From positions 5,468,501 to 5,532,500 of the forward strand of contig NZ_CP134772.1 in the NCBI RefSeq assembly GCF_031882575.1: DNA of 64,000 bases, written 5' to 3'. The DNA comes from Pseudomonas sp. VD-NE ins (GTDB lineage Bacteria > Pseudomonadota > Gammaproteobacteria > Pseudomonadales > Pseudomonadaceae). A program made the position numbers and the translations under genes. Below the pieces are notes generated by a model, which saw only the letters and a program-made list of their open reading frames with translations, ran no database searches and was not told the DNA's origin. This document shows positions 35,309 to 44,141 of this stretch, one piece after another. Numbering within the stretch: the first letter of the stretch is position 1; every line of letters begins with the position of its first letter.

Positions 35309-35938
35309 TCAATTCGAGAGACGCGGCAGGAGCAGATCCTTGAGATCGGTCAGCTTGCCATGAAAAAAGTGTCCGCATTCTGCCACTTTCAGCAGCTCAT
35401 GGGGGCGCTGGAGTTTTTCCGACCAGTCGTAGACCAGTTGCGGATCGATGACTTCGTCGGTTTCCGGCTGGATCACCGTGAGTTCGCCGTGCTGCGGTAG
35501 TTGATCCTGCTCGCCCAGGCGCATCACCGCCGGCGCGACCATGAACAGGTGCTTGAGCTGCACGCCTTGGGCTTCGAGACGACCGCCGAGACTTGCTGCA
35601 ACAAATCCGCCGAACGAGAAACCGAACAGGGTCAGTGGCAGATCCGGGTGTTTCTCGCGAAGCCACTTGGCGGCCGCATGGGCATCATCGACTTCGCCAG
35701 TGCCCATGTCGTGGGAACCTTCGCTGGCGCCGACGCCGCGATAGTTGAAGCGCAAGGTGATCAGGCCCGCATCGCGCGCGGTGCGCTGCAGGGTCGAGAC
35801 GACCTTGTTGAGCATGGTGCCGCCCTGCACCGGGTTCGGATGGCAGATCAGCGCGATGCCGATTGGCTGCTCGTTATCCAGGTACAGAGACTCAAGTTGA
35901 CCCACCGGGCCGTCAATCACTACAGGGGTTTCACGCAT
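35309..35938 (-). CDS. alpha/beta hydrolase family protein
   Basis: The 209-residue protein is a small alpha/beta hydrolase of the type often called alpha/beta superfamily hydrolase YsgA/CocE-like; no specific substrate is known. The nucleophile motif is GFSFGG (Ser108) and a likely catalytic His lies in AECGHFFHGKL. HPNPVQGGTMLNKVV and RFNYRGVGASEG are typical of this small-hydrolase group. The start chosen is the ATG at 35936-35938 (MRETPVVIDGPVG). A long upstream in-frame extension runs through the intergenic region to zapG and is unlikely to be translated. Confidence 0.88.
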   Translation of the reverse strand: MRETPVVIDGPVGQLESLYLDNEQPIGIALICHPNPVQGGTMLNKVVSTLQRTARDAGLITLRFNYRGVGASEGSHDMGTGEVDDAHAAAKWLREKHPDLPLTLFGFSFGGFVAASLGGRLEAQGVQLKHLFMVAPAVMRLGEQDQLPQHGELTVIQPETDEVIDPQLVYDWSEKLQRPHELLKVAECGHFFHGKLTDLKDLLLPRLSN

Positions 35939-36082
35939 CAGCAAGGAAGGAACTCCGTGACCTCGAATCGGGTCGACTCGTCTAGCAAATTGTCTGTGCC
36001 AATCTATTGCGAGTGAATCGCGGTATACAGCGCAGGTTCGAGCCGTTAACGTAAAGCAAAGCCGTTTATAGAGGAAGGACTC

Positions 36083-36517
36083 GTGGAACACTCGCTCTTA
36101 GTTTGGTTGTTACCGACTCTTGCCCTGGTTGTGGGTGTCGCCATTGGATTCCTGATCGCGCGCGTTGCGCCGAACGCCGCACCGAGCCGTACGCAGCGTC
36201 AACTGGATGATATCCAGGAGCGTTTCGACAGTTATCAAAACGAGGTGGTCACCCACTTCAACAGCACCGCGATGCTGGTCAAGAAACTGACCCAGAGCTA
36301 TCAGGAAGTGCAGGATCATCTCGCCGAGGGCGCCAATCGTCTGGCCCTGGACGAGCAGACCCGCCAGCGCCTGATCGCTGCCCTGCACGCTGACGCGGCA
36401 GTCGCGCCACGTGAACGCCTGACGCCACCGCGCGATCAGGAGCCGCCGCGTGACTACGCACCAAAGACCCCGAACTCGCCGGGCATGCTCGATGAGCACT
36501 ATGGTTTGAAGAAGTAA
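36083..36517 (+). CDS. zapG: ZapG/YhcB-type inner-membrane protein (DUF1043)
   Basis: YhcB (ZapG, LapD) is an inner-membrane protein linked to cell division and envelope synthesis in Gammaproteobacteria. The 144-residue protein starts at a GTG (36083) preceded by GAGGAAGG. It has one N-terminal membrane helix (VWLLPTLALVVGVAIGFLIA), a coiled coil (RQLDDIQERFDSYQNEVVTH), and a proline-rich disordered tail. A strong terminator follows. Confidence 0.92.
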   Translation: MEHSLLVWLLPTLALVVGVAIGFLIARVAPNAAPSRTQRQLDDIQERFDSYQNEVVTHFNSTAMLVKKLTQSYQEVQDHLAEGANRLALDEQTRQRLIAALHADAAVAPRERLTPPRDQEPPRDYAPKTPNSPGMLDEHYGLKK

Positions 36518-36535
36518 TCAGTCGTCGCAGCAAAC

Positions 36536-36576
36536 AAAAAGCCCCCGGACAGTGATGTGTCCGGGGGCTTTTTTGT
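36536..36576 (+). terminator. intrinsic terminator after zapG
   Basis: AAAAAGCCCCCGGACA, loop, TGTCCGGGGGCTTTTTT forms a strong GC hairpin with flanking A and T runs, active in both directions in principle. Confidence 0.9.
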
Positions 36577-36610
36577 ATCCGCCGATTTGTATCGCCAGTA
36601 ATGGCCTCAT

Positions 36611-36700
36611 CGCGGGCAAGCCCGCTCCCACAGGTATTGGTGGTGTACACAAAATCTGTGTTCCACACATCACCCTGTGGGAGCGAGCTTGCTCGCGAAG
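36611..36700. repeat. REP inverted pair
   Basis: CGCGGGCAAGCCCGCTCCCA near 36611 and its inverted partner ending GCTCGCGAAG at 36700 flank about 40 bases. The arms are of the same REP class but not identical (GGGCAAGCCCG versus GAGCAAGCTCG). Confidence 0.85.
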
Positions 36701-36718
36701 GGGCCGGCACTGACCACA

Positions 36719-36752
36719 CAAAAAAATGCCCGATCACAGGACCGGGCATTTC
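36719..36752 (-). terminator. intrinsic terminator after the OmpA-type lipoprotein gene
   Basis: AATGCCCG/CGGGCATT with a 9-10-base loop, followed on the minus strand by a run of T. It lies 18 bases after the stop codon. Confidence 0.85.
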
Positions 36753-36769
36753 TTCATGTGGGCAAGCGC

Positions 36770-37507
36770 TTACGGATACTGCTGAACCGTGCCCGGCTGC
36801 TGTTGCTGCTGACCACCATACTGCTGGCCCGGAATCGCCTTCAGGTTGACCTCGACCCGACGGTTCTGCGCCCGGCCATTCACGTCACCGTTGCTGGCAA
36901 TCGGGTTATCCGGTCCGGCGCCACGGGCCGAGAGGTTGGCACCGCTGACACCTTGCGAGGTCAGGTAAGTCGCCACGCTCTGCGCGCGACGCTGGGACAG
37001 GTCCATGTTGTGCTGGCGGCTGCCGGTGCTGTCGGTGTAGCCGACGATTTCGATCTGGTTCTGGCTGAACTCTTTCAACGAACCCGCGAGATTGTTCAGT
37101 GGCTGGTAGAAGCTGGAGGCGATGTTCGCCGAATCAGTGGCGAACGTGATGTTGCCCGGCATGATCAGCTTGATCTGATCGCCCTGGCGCTGCACTTCAA
37201 CACCAGTGTTGGCCATGCTCGCGCGCAGTTTCTTTTCTTGCTGGTCGGCGTAATAACCGTAACCGGCAGCGGATGCACCGACCACGGCAGCACCGATCAA
37301 GGCACCCTTGCCGCGGTTGTCGTGACCGATAGCGGCACCGGCCAGTGCGCCGGCGAGTGCACCGAGGCCACCGTATTTGGCGGTTTTGCTCATGCCTTGC
37401 GAGCCACCGTCGGCCTGGCCCTGATTGTCATACGGGTTAGGCGAGGCGCAGCCGGACAGCAAGGCCACGGCAGTAGCGACAATAATCAAACGACGCTTGG
37501 TGAACAT
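36770..37507 (-). CDS. OmpA-family peptidoglycan-binding lipoprotein (YiaD-like)
   Basis: The protein probably anchors the outer membrane to peptidoglycan. The start is the ATG at 37505-37507, giving 245 residues with lipobox LLSGC (C20). A glycine-zipper region follows (GGLGALAGALAGAAIGHDNR). The C-terminal OmpA domain, from about 120, includes VGYTDSTGSRQHNMDLSQRR and the diaminopimelate-binding NGRAQNRRVEV. The last residues are Gln-rich and low in complexity. The upstream 29 in-frame residues lack a signal and are not included. Confidence 0.92.
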   Translation of the reverse strand: MFTKRRLIIVATAVALLSGCASPNPYDNQGQADGGSQGMSKTAKYGGLGALAGALAGAAIGHDNRGKGALIGAAVVGASAAGYGYYADQQEKKLRASMANTGVEVQRQGDQIKLIMPGNITFATDSANIASSFYQPLNNLAGSLKEFSQNQIEIVGYTDSTGSRQHNMDLSQRRAQSVATYLTSQGVSGANLSARGAGPDNPIASNGDVNGRAQNRRVEVNLKAIPGQQYGGQQQQQPGTVQQYP

Positions 37508-37624
37508 GGAGAGCTCCTGGTTTTTCGCATTCTGTGGTGCAGCGGCCACTGGGTTAATGGACCTGCGCGGGCGTTGGATCATGACAATGAACAAAAATTC
37601 CGCCGGGCACTCGTGACAAAATAT

Positions 37625-38269
37625 TCAGGCGCGCACAAACGGGTTTTCGCGCATTTCATCCCCCAGACGGGTATCCGGCCCATGCCCGGTCACCACGGTC
37701 GCGTCCTCGTCCAGCGTGTATAGCCGCTGCTTGATCGAACGCACGATGGTCGCCTGATCGCCGCCCCATAAATCCGTGCGCCCTACACCGCGACGAAACA
37801 ACGTGTCGCCGGCTATCAACAGCTTAGCCTCGGAAAACCAAAAGCTCATGGAACCGGGTGTATGACCTGGCGTATGCAGCGCCACGCCGCAGCCGCAGGC
37901 CAGCTCTTCATCGTCGCTCAACCAGCGATCCGGCGACGGCACGGGCACATACGGCACACCGAACATCTGGCATTGCATTTCCAGGTTGTCCCACAGGAAC
38001 TGATCTTCTTTATGCAGATGCAGGGTCGCACCGGTTTTCTCTTTCATTTGCCCGGAAGCGAGGAAGTGATCGAGGTGGGCGTGGGTATGGATGATGCTCA
38101 CCACTTTCAGGCCATGCGCATCAAGGCGCGCCATGATCAGATCAGGGTTGCCGCCGGGGTCGACGACGATGGCTTTCTTGGTCAACGGGTCGCCAATGAT
38201 CGTGCAGTTGCACTGCAAAGGGCCGACGGGGAAGGTTTCGCGGATGAGAGAAGGCGTTACAACTGACAT
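37625..38269 (-). CDS. metallo-beta-lactamase-fold hydrolase, YcbL/glyoxalase II-like
   Basis: The family hydrolyses thioesters such as S-lactoylglutathione; the substrate here is unproven. The 214-residue protein has the metal-binding motif HTHAHLDH (61-68), the second His in LHTPGHTPGSM, the bridging Asp in LIAGDTLFRRGVGR, and a C-terminal VVTGHGPDT with the last His. The start is the ATG at 38267-38269. It is divergent from the RTX gene with 202 bases between. Confidence 0.92.
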   Translation of the reverse strand: MSVVTPSLIRETFPVGPLQCNCTIIGDPLTKKAIVVDPGGNPDLIMARLDAHGLKVVSIIHTHAHLDHFLASGQMKEKTGATLHLHKEDQFLWDNLEMQCQMFGVPYVPVPSPDRWLSDDEELACGCGVALHTPGHTPGSMSFWFSEAKLLIAGDTLFRRGVGRTDLWGGDQATIVRSIKQRLYTLDEDATVVTGHGPDTRLGDEMRENPFVRA

Positions 38270-38471
38270 GAAAAATCCTCGACAGACGGCGGACAGCATT
38301 TTTTCAGGATTCTACTGCACGCGCCGATACAGAATGCCAGGCCAGTAATTTGACGCCACACATCAGAAAATAGTGGCCCTATGATGTCAAATGTATAAAT
38401 TCTGGTGCAAAATCGCGTTCTTTTTGTAGCGGCCGCATTCAGGAAGGGTCGCATAGCTCTCAGGAAATCCT

Positions 38472-41400
38472 ATGCCAACGCCCAAGACGTATTCGATCAG
38501 TTTGCCCTCCACGCTGACGGGCAATGCCCTCGTCGACAGCCTCATCTCTGGCACCTATTGGCTGGGAGCCAACTGGAGTCCGACTGGGCCGACCAACCTG
38601 AGCTATAGCTTCATGGCACCGGTCACTTCGTATTTCGTGACCGACTACAGCCCCGACAACGAATACAACGCACTGTATGAGCTCACGGCCGGGCAAAAAA
38701 CCGCAATCACCAGTGCGCTGGGCGCCTGGAGTGCCGTCGCCAACCTCAACTTCACGCTGACCACCGACACCCTTTTCAACGTCGGTGACATGCGTTTTGG
38801 CGGCTATCGCTTGATGGACGACAAGACCGCTGCGTGGGCTTACTTCCCGGCCAATACGCCAGTCGCCGGCGATGTCTGGATCGGTCCGCAGACCAATGAT
38901 CCGAACCCGGGCAAAGGCACCTACGACTACATGACGTTCGTGCATGAAATCGGCCATGCGCTGGGACTCAAGCACCCGTTCGACGCCAGCTCGACCAACA
39001 AGACCCTGCTCGACCCGACGCTCGATGATGTTCACTTCACAGTGATGAGCTACAACAGCAACTATTCCTACCAGCCAACCACGCCAATGGTGCTGGACAT
39101 CATCGCGATCCAGAGCCTGTATGGCGCCAACATGGCGTGGCAGGCCGGTGACACTGTTTACAAGTGGGCAGCCAACCAATCGATTTTCGAGACCATCTGG
39201 GATGCCGGCGGCAACGACACCATCGATGGCAGCAATCAGCTTGCGGCCGTCAGCATCAACCTCAATGAAGGCGCTTACAGCCAGATCGGCAAGGCGTTCA
39301 TCGATTACAACAACCAGACCGCGATCAATGACGGACTGGCGATTGCCTACGGCGCCAAGATCGAGAACGCCATCGGTTCTGCGTTCAACGACATCCTCAC
39401 CGGTAACGCGCTGAACAACACCCTTGACGGCGGCGCAGGTGCCGACACCATGTCCGGTGGCGACGGCGTCGACACCTACTACGTCGACAATGTCGGTGAT
39501 GTGGTCATCGAAACCGATGCCTCGCTGACCGCCCTTGACCGCGTATTCGCGTCCATCGATTACACCCTCGGCAACAACGTCGAAAACCTGATCCTGACCG
39601 GCACTGGCAACCTCAACGGTACCGGCAACTCGGTCAATAACCGCATCACCGGTAACGATGGCAATAACATCCTTGATGGCGGCGCAGGCGCTGACACATT
39701 GATTGGCGGCCTCGGCAACGATACCTATATCGTCGACAACGTCGGCGACACCATCGTGGAAACCAGCACCCTGGCCGGCGAGATCGACAGTGTCTGGTCG
39801 TCGGTCGACTTCACCTTGAGCGCCAACGTGGAAGTTCTCTCGCTTTCCGGTACCGCCAATCTCAACGGCACCGGCAACAGCGGCGTTAACTACATCAATG
39901 GTAATTCGGGCAACAACATCCTCGATGGCGGCGCGGGTGCCGACGTCCTGAATGGCGGCTTGGGCAATGACACTTATATCGTCGACAACATCGGCGACAC
40001 GGTGACTGAAAGCAGCACGCTGGCCAGCGAAATCGACACCGTGCGCGCGTCGGTGGACTGGACCCTGGGCGCCAACCTGGAAAACCTCGTGCTCACCGGC
40101 GATGCGATCAACGGCACCGGCAACGCGCTGGACAACACGCTGACCGGTAACGCTGCAGCCAACACCCTCAATGGCGGCGCAGGTGCCGACACCATGATCG
40201 GCGGTGATGGCGTCGACACCTACTACGTCGACAACGTCGGTGACGTGGTCATCGAAACCGATGCCTCGCTGACCGCACTCGACCGCGTGTTCGCGTCCAT
40301 CGACTACACCCTCGGCGCCAACGTCGAAAACCTGATTCTGAACGGCACGGCCAACCTCAACGGCACCGGCAACGCGGTCAGCAACCGCATCACCGGCAAC
40401 GACGGCGATAACATTCTTGACGGCGGCCTGGGTGCCGACACGCTGATCGGTGGCTTGGGCAACGACACTTATATCGTCGACAACATCGGCGACACCGTCA
40501 CCGAAACCAGCACCCTGGCGAACGAGATTGACACCGTCCGTGCATCGGTTGACTGGACACTGGGCGCCAACCTGGAAAATCTGGTGCTGACCGGCAACGC
40601 CATCAACGGCACCGGCAACGCCCTGAACAACACGCTGACCGGCAACGCGGTGGCCAACACCCTCGATGGCGGCGCAGGCGCCGACACCATGATCGGTGGC
40701 GACGGCGTCGACACCTACTACGTCGACAACGTCGGTGACGTGGTCATCGAAACCGATGCCTCGCTGACCGCGCTCGACCGCGTGTTCGCCTCCATCGACT
40801 ACACCCTCGGCGCCAACGTCGAGAACCTGATCCTGATCGGCAACGCCGTCAACGGCACCGGCAATGAGCGGGATAACCGCATCACCGGCAACGCCCTGGC
40901 CAACACCCTCGATGGCGGCACAGGTGCCGACACCATGATCGGCGGCGACGGCGTCGACACTTACATCGTCGATAACGTCGGCGATGTAGTGATCGAAACC
41001 GATGCCTCGCTGACCGCACTCGACCGCGTGTTCGCGTCCATCGACTACACCCTCGGCGCCAACGTCGAAAACCTGATCCTGACCGGCACGGCCAACCTCA
41101 ACGGCACCGGCAACGCGGTCAGCAACCGCATCACCGGCAACGACGGCAACAACATCCTCGACGGCGGCTTGGGTGCCGACACGCTGATCGGTGGTCTGGG
41201 CAATGACACCTATATCGTCGACAACGTTGGCGACACCGTCACCGAAACCAGCACCCTGATCACCGAAATCGACACCGTGCGTTCTTCGCTGGACTGGACA
41301 CTCGGCGCCAACCTGGAAAATCTGGTGCTGACCGGCAACGCCATCAACGGCACCGGCAACAGCCTGAACAACACGCTGACCGGCAACGCGGCGGCCAACA

Positions 41401-44054
41401 CCCTCGATGGCGGCGCAGGCGCCGACACCATGATCGGCGGCGACGGCGTCGACACCTACTACGTCGACAACGTCGGTGACGTGGTCATCGAAACCGATGC
41501 CTCGCTGACCGCGCTCGACCGCGTGTTCGCCTCCATCGACTACACCCTCGGCGCCAACGTCGAGAACCTGATCCTGATCGGCAACGCCGTCAACGGCACC
41601 GGCAATGAGCGGGATAACCGCCTCACCGGCAACGCCCTGGCCAACACCCTCGATGGCGGCGCAGGTGCCGACACCATGATCGGCGGCGACGGCGTCGACA
41701 CTTACATCGTCGACAACGTCGGCGATGTAGTGATCGAAACCGATGCCTCGCTGACCGCACTCGACCGCGTGTTCGCGTCCATCGATTACACCCTCGGCGC
41801 CAACGTCGAAAACCTGATCCTGACCGGCACGGCCAACCTCAACGGCACCGGCAACGCGGTCAGCAACCGCATCACCGGCAACGACGGCGATAACATTCTT
41901 GACGGTGGCCTGGGTGCCGACACGCTGATCGGTGGCTTGGGCAACGACACTTATATCGTCGACAACATCGGCGACACCGTTACCGAAACCAGCACCCTGG
42001 CGAACGAGATCGACACCGTCCGTGCATCGGTTGACTGGACACTGGGCGCCAACCTGGAAAATCTGGTGCTGACCGGCAACGCCATCAACGGCACCGGCAA
42101 CGCCCTGAACAACACGCTGACCGGCAACGCGGCGGCCAACACCCTCGATGGCGGCGCAGGTGCCGACACCATGATCGGTGGCGACGGCGTCGACACCTAC
42201 TACGTCGACAACGTCGGTGACGTGGTCATCGAAACCGATGCCTCGCTGACCGCGCTCGACCGCGTGTTCGCGTCCATCGACTACACCCTGACCGCCAACG
42301 TCGAGAACCTGATCCTCACCGGCAATGGCAACCTCAACGGCACCGGCAACGCGGTCAGCAACCGTATGACCGGTAACGCCGGTGACAACATTCTCGACGG
42401 CGGCGCCGGCATCGACACGCTGATTGGCGGCTTGGGCAACGACACTTATGTCGTCGACAACGCTGGCGACATCATCACCGAGACCAGCACCCTGGCGAAC
42501 GAAATCGACACCGTCCGCGCGTCGGTTGACTGGACACTGGGCGCCAACCTGGAAAATCTGGTGCTGACCGGCAACGCCATCAACGGCACCGGCAACAGCC
42601 TGAACAACGTGCTCACCGGCAACGCCATGAACAACACCCTCAGCGGCGGCGCCGGTGACGACACCCTCGACGGCGGCCTCGGCGCCGACACCATGATCGG
42701 TGGCGACGGCGTTGATACCTACTACGTCGACAACGTCGGTGATGTGGTGATCGAAACCGACGCCTCGCTGACCGCACTCGACCGCGTGTTCGCGAGCATC
42801 GACTACACCCTCGGCGCCAACGTCGAAAACCTGATCCTGATTGGCAGCGCCAATCTCAACGGCACCGGCAACGCGGTGAACAACCGTATCACCGGCAACA
42901 TCGGCAACAACATCCTCGACGGCGGCATGGGTGCCGACACCATGATCGGTGGCGCCGGCAACGACACCTACGTTGTGGATAACATCAACGATGTCGTGAT
43001 CGAGCAGGCCGGCGAAGGCCATGACCTGGTCAGAACCAGTATCAGCTACACCCTCGGCGCCAATGTCGAAGACTTGACGATGCTTGGCGACACGTGGGGT
43101 GCACTCACCGGCAATGCGCTGGACAACACCATCACAGGCAATTCCGCCACCAACTACATCGATGGCGGGCTAGGCGCAGACACCATGATTGGTGGAGCCG
43201 GGCATGACGTTTACTACGTGGATAACATCAACGACGTTATCGTTGAACTCGCGGATGAGGGGATTGATACCGTCAACACCAGCATCGACTACACACTGGC
43301 GGACAACGTCGAAGATGGTCAGATGATTGGCAGTGCCAACCTGAATCTGACAGGTAATGCCCTGGAAAACGTCTTGCACGGCAACGATGGCAACAACATC
43401 CTGTCGGGCGGTCTCGGCGCTGATCGCATGATTGGCGAGGGCGGCGACGATATCTTTATTGTGGATAACGTCAATGACCTCGTCTTCGAGTTCCAGAATG
43501 GCGGTCACGACCTGATCCGCACTTCGGTCGACTACAACCTTTCGGATTACGTCGAGGACGGCACCCTGCTCGGCAGCGCAGACCTGACAATGTGGGGCAA
43601 CAACCTCGATAACATTCTGACGGGTAACGCCGGCAACAACGTACTCGGCGGCAATGGCGGAACCGACAAACTGTTCGGTGGGGAAGGAAACGACACACTG
43701 TACGGTGGGTGGGGACATAGCACGTTGACGGGCGGTACCGGGGCTGACACCTTTGCCATCACTAACATGATCAATCTCGGAAAGGAATTCGGAACAAGCT
43801 CCTCGCAGAACGTCATTGCCGATTTCAACGCACTGGAAGGGGACAAAATCGATTTCTCCAAATTCGACATTGACCCGAGGACTCTCGGCTACCAACACTT
43901 GACGTTCATTGGCTCCAATGAATTCACCGGGCTGGGGCAACTGCGTTTTGCAGATAACGTCCTGTCGGGCAACCTGAGCGCAGACGCTGGGGGTCACTTC
44001 GAAGTGCAAGTGGTGGGCGTCAACTCGCTCAGTGCGAACGACGTCATCGTCTGA
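38472..44054 (+). CDS. giant RTX protein with N-terminal M10 metalloprotease domain
   Basis: The 1860-residue protein joins a serralysin-like zinc protease head to a long calcium-binding RTX-like array. The zinc motif HEIGHALGLKHP spans 158-169 and the Met-turn appears as VMSYNSNYSY. From about residue 319, 17 modules of 80-84 residues follow, each starting with a GGxGxDxxxGGxGxD nonapeptide pair, then YxVDNxxDxxxE and a beta-rich part ending NLNGTGN. The C-terminus has extra RTX nonapeptides and ends VNSLSANDVIV, resembling a type I secretion signal. No Sec signal is present and no type I secretion genes lie in the window. It is about four times longer than AprA-type serralysins. Function is inferred: a secreted protease, adhesin, or both. 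Confidence 0.9.
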   Translation: MPTPKTYSISLPSTLTGNALVDSLISGTYWLGANWSPTGPTNLSYSFMAPVTSYFVTDYSPDNEYNALYELTAGQKTAITSALGAWSAVANLNFTLTTDTLFNVGDMRFGGYRLMDDKTAAWAYFPANTPVAGDVWIGPQTNDPNPGKGTYDYMTFVHEIGHALGLKHPFDASSTNKTLLDPTLDDVHFTVMSYNSNYSYQPTTPMVLDIIAIQSLYGANMAWQAGDTVYKWAANQSIFETIWDAGGNDTIDGSNQLAAVSINLNEGAYSQIGKAFIDYNNQTAINDGLAIAYGAKIENAIGSAFNDILTGNALNNTLDGGAGADTMSGGDGVDTYYVDNVGDVVIETDASLTALDRVFASIDYTLGNNVENLILTGTGNLNGTGNSVNNRITGNDGNNILDGGAGADTLIGGLGNDTYIVDNVGDTIVETSTLAGEIDSVWSSVDFTLSANVEVLSLSGTANLNGTGNSGVNYINGNSGNNILDGGAGADVLNGGLGNDTYIVDNIGDTVTESSTLASEIDTVRASVDWTLGANLENLVLTGDAINGTGNALDNTLTGNAAANTLNGGAGADTMIGGDGVDTYYVDNVGDVVIETDASLTALDRVFASIDYTLGANVENLILNGTANLNGTGNAVSNRITGNDGDNILDGGLGADTLIGGLGNDTYIVDNIGDTVTETSTLANEIDTVRASVDWTLGANLENLVLTGNAINGTGNALNNTLTGNAVANTLDGGAGADTMIGGDGVDTYYVDNVGDVVIETDASLTALDRVFASIDYTLGANVENLILIGNAVNGTGNERDNRITGNALANTLDGGTGADTMIGGDGVDTYIVDNVGDVVIETDASLTALDRVFASIDYTLGANVENLILTGTANLNGTGNAVSNRITGNDGNNILDGGLGADTLIGGLGNDTYIVDNVGDTVTETSTLITEIDTVRSSLDWTLGANLENLVLTGNAINGTGNSLNNTLTGNAAANTLDGGAGADTMIGGDGVDTYYVDNVGDVVIETDASLTALDRVFASIDYTLGANVENLILIGNAVNGTGNERDNRLTGNALANTLDGGAGADTMIGGDGVDTYIVDNVGDVVIETDASLTALDRVFASIDYTLGANVENLILTGTANLNGTGNAVSNRITGNDGDNILDGGLGADTLIGGLGNDTYIVDNIGDTVTETSTLANEIDTVRASVDWTLGANLENLVLTGNAINGTGNALNNTLTGNAAANTLDGGAGADTMIGGDGVDTYYVDNVGDVVIETDASLTALDRVFASIDYTLTANVENLILTGNGNLNGTGNAVSNRMTGNAGDNILDGGAGIDTLIGGLGNDTYVVDNAGDIITETSTLANEIDTVRASVDWTLGANLENLVLTGNAINGTGNSLNNVLTGNAMNNTLSGGAGDDTLDGGLGADTMIGGDGVDTYYVDNVGDVVIETDASLTALDRVFASIDYTLGANVENLILIGSANLNGTGNAVNNRITGNIGNNILDGGMGADTMIGGAGNDTYVVDNINDVVIEQAGEGHDLVRTSISYTLGANVEDLTMLGDTWGALTGNALDNTITGNSATNYIDGGLGADTMIGGAGHDVYYVDNINDVIVELADEGIDTVNTSIDYTLADNVEDGQMIGSANLNLTGNALENVLHGNDGNNILSGGLGADRMIGEGGDDIFIVDNVNDLVFEFQNGGHDLIRTSVDYNLSDYVEDGTLLGSADLTMWGNNLDNILTGNAGNNVLGGNGGTDKLFGGEGNDTLYGGWGHSTLTGGTGADTFAITNMINLGKEFGTSSSQNVIADFNALEGDKIDFSKFDIDPRTLGYQHLTFIGSNEFTGLGQLRFADNVLSGNLSADAGGHFEVQVVGVNSLSANDVIV
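40422..41904 (+). repeat. 741-base tandem duplication inside the RTX gene
   Basis: Modules 5-7 (from about 40422) and 8-10 (from about 41163) are near-identical 741-base blocks. A third partial copy (modules 11-12) starts near 41904. Diagnostic shared features include the NAVNGTGNERDNR insertion at the same place in both blocks. The codon choices match as well as the residues. Confidence 0.85.
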
Positions 44055-44091
44055 TCCCTTAGCTGCCTGAAACATTCGAAGCTGGAAAATG

Positions 44092-44123
44092 AAAACACCC
44101 CGCCATGGCGGGGTGTTTTTTTG
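44092..44123. terminator. bidirectional terminator between the RTX and luxR-type genes
   Basis: A perfect palindrome, AAAACACCCCGCC and its complement, with a T-run on both strands. It serves the two convergent genes. Confidence 0.9.
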
Positions 44124-44141
44124 TCCACGTTTTTTTATCTC

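Noticed and set aside
35939..36091. N-terminal extension of the alpha/beta hydrolase by 51 residues
   Set aside because: It crosses the promoter region shared with zapG, overlaps the zapG start and has no family-like sequence.
38460..43022. 1520-residue open frame on the minus strand opposite the RTX gene
   Set aside because: It mirrors the repeated RTX sequence, has no family resemblance, and exists because the GC-rich repeats rarely give stops on the other strand. The plus-strand protein has clear domains.
39400..43600. Regular repeats that could be mistaken for a CRISPR or satellite array
   Set aside because: They are in-frame protein modules with period about 245 bases and 741 bases, with no short repeat-spacer pattern. 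No cas genes are present.
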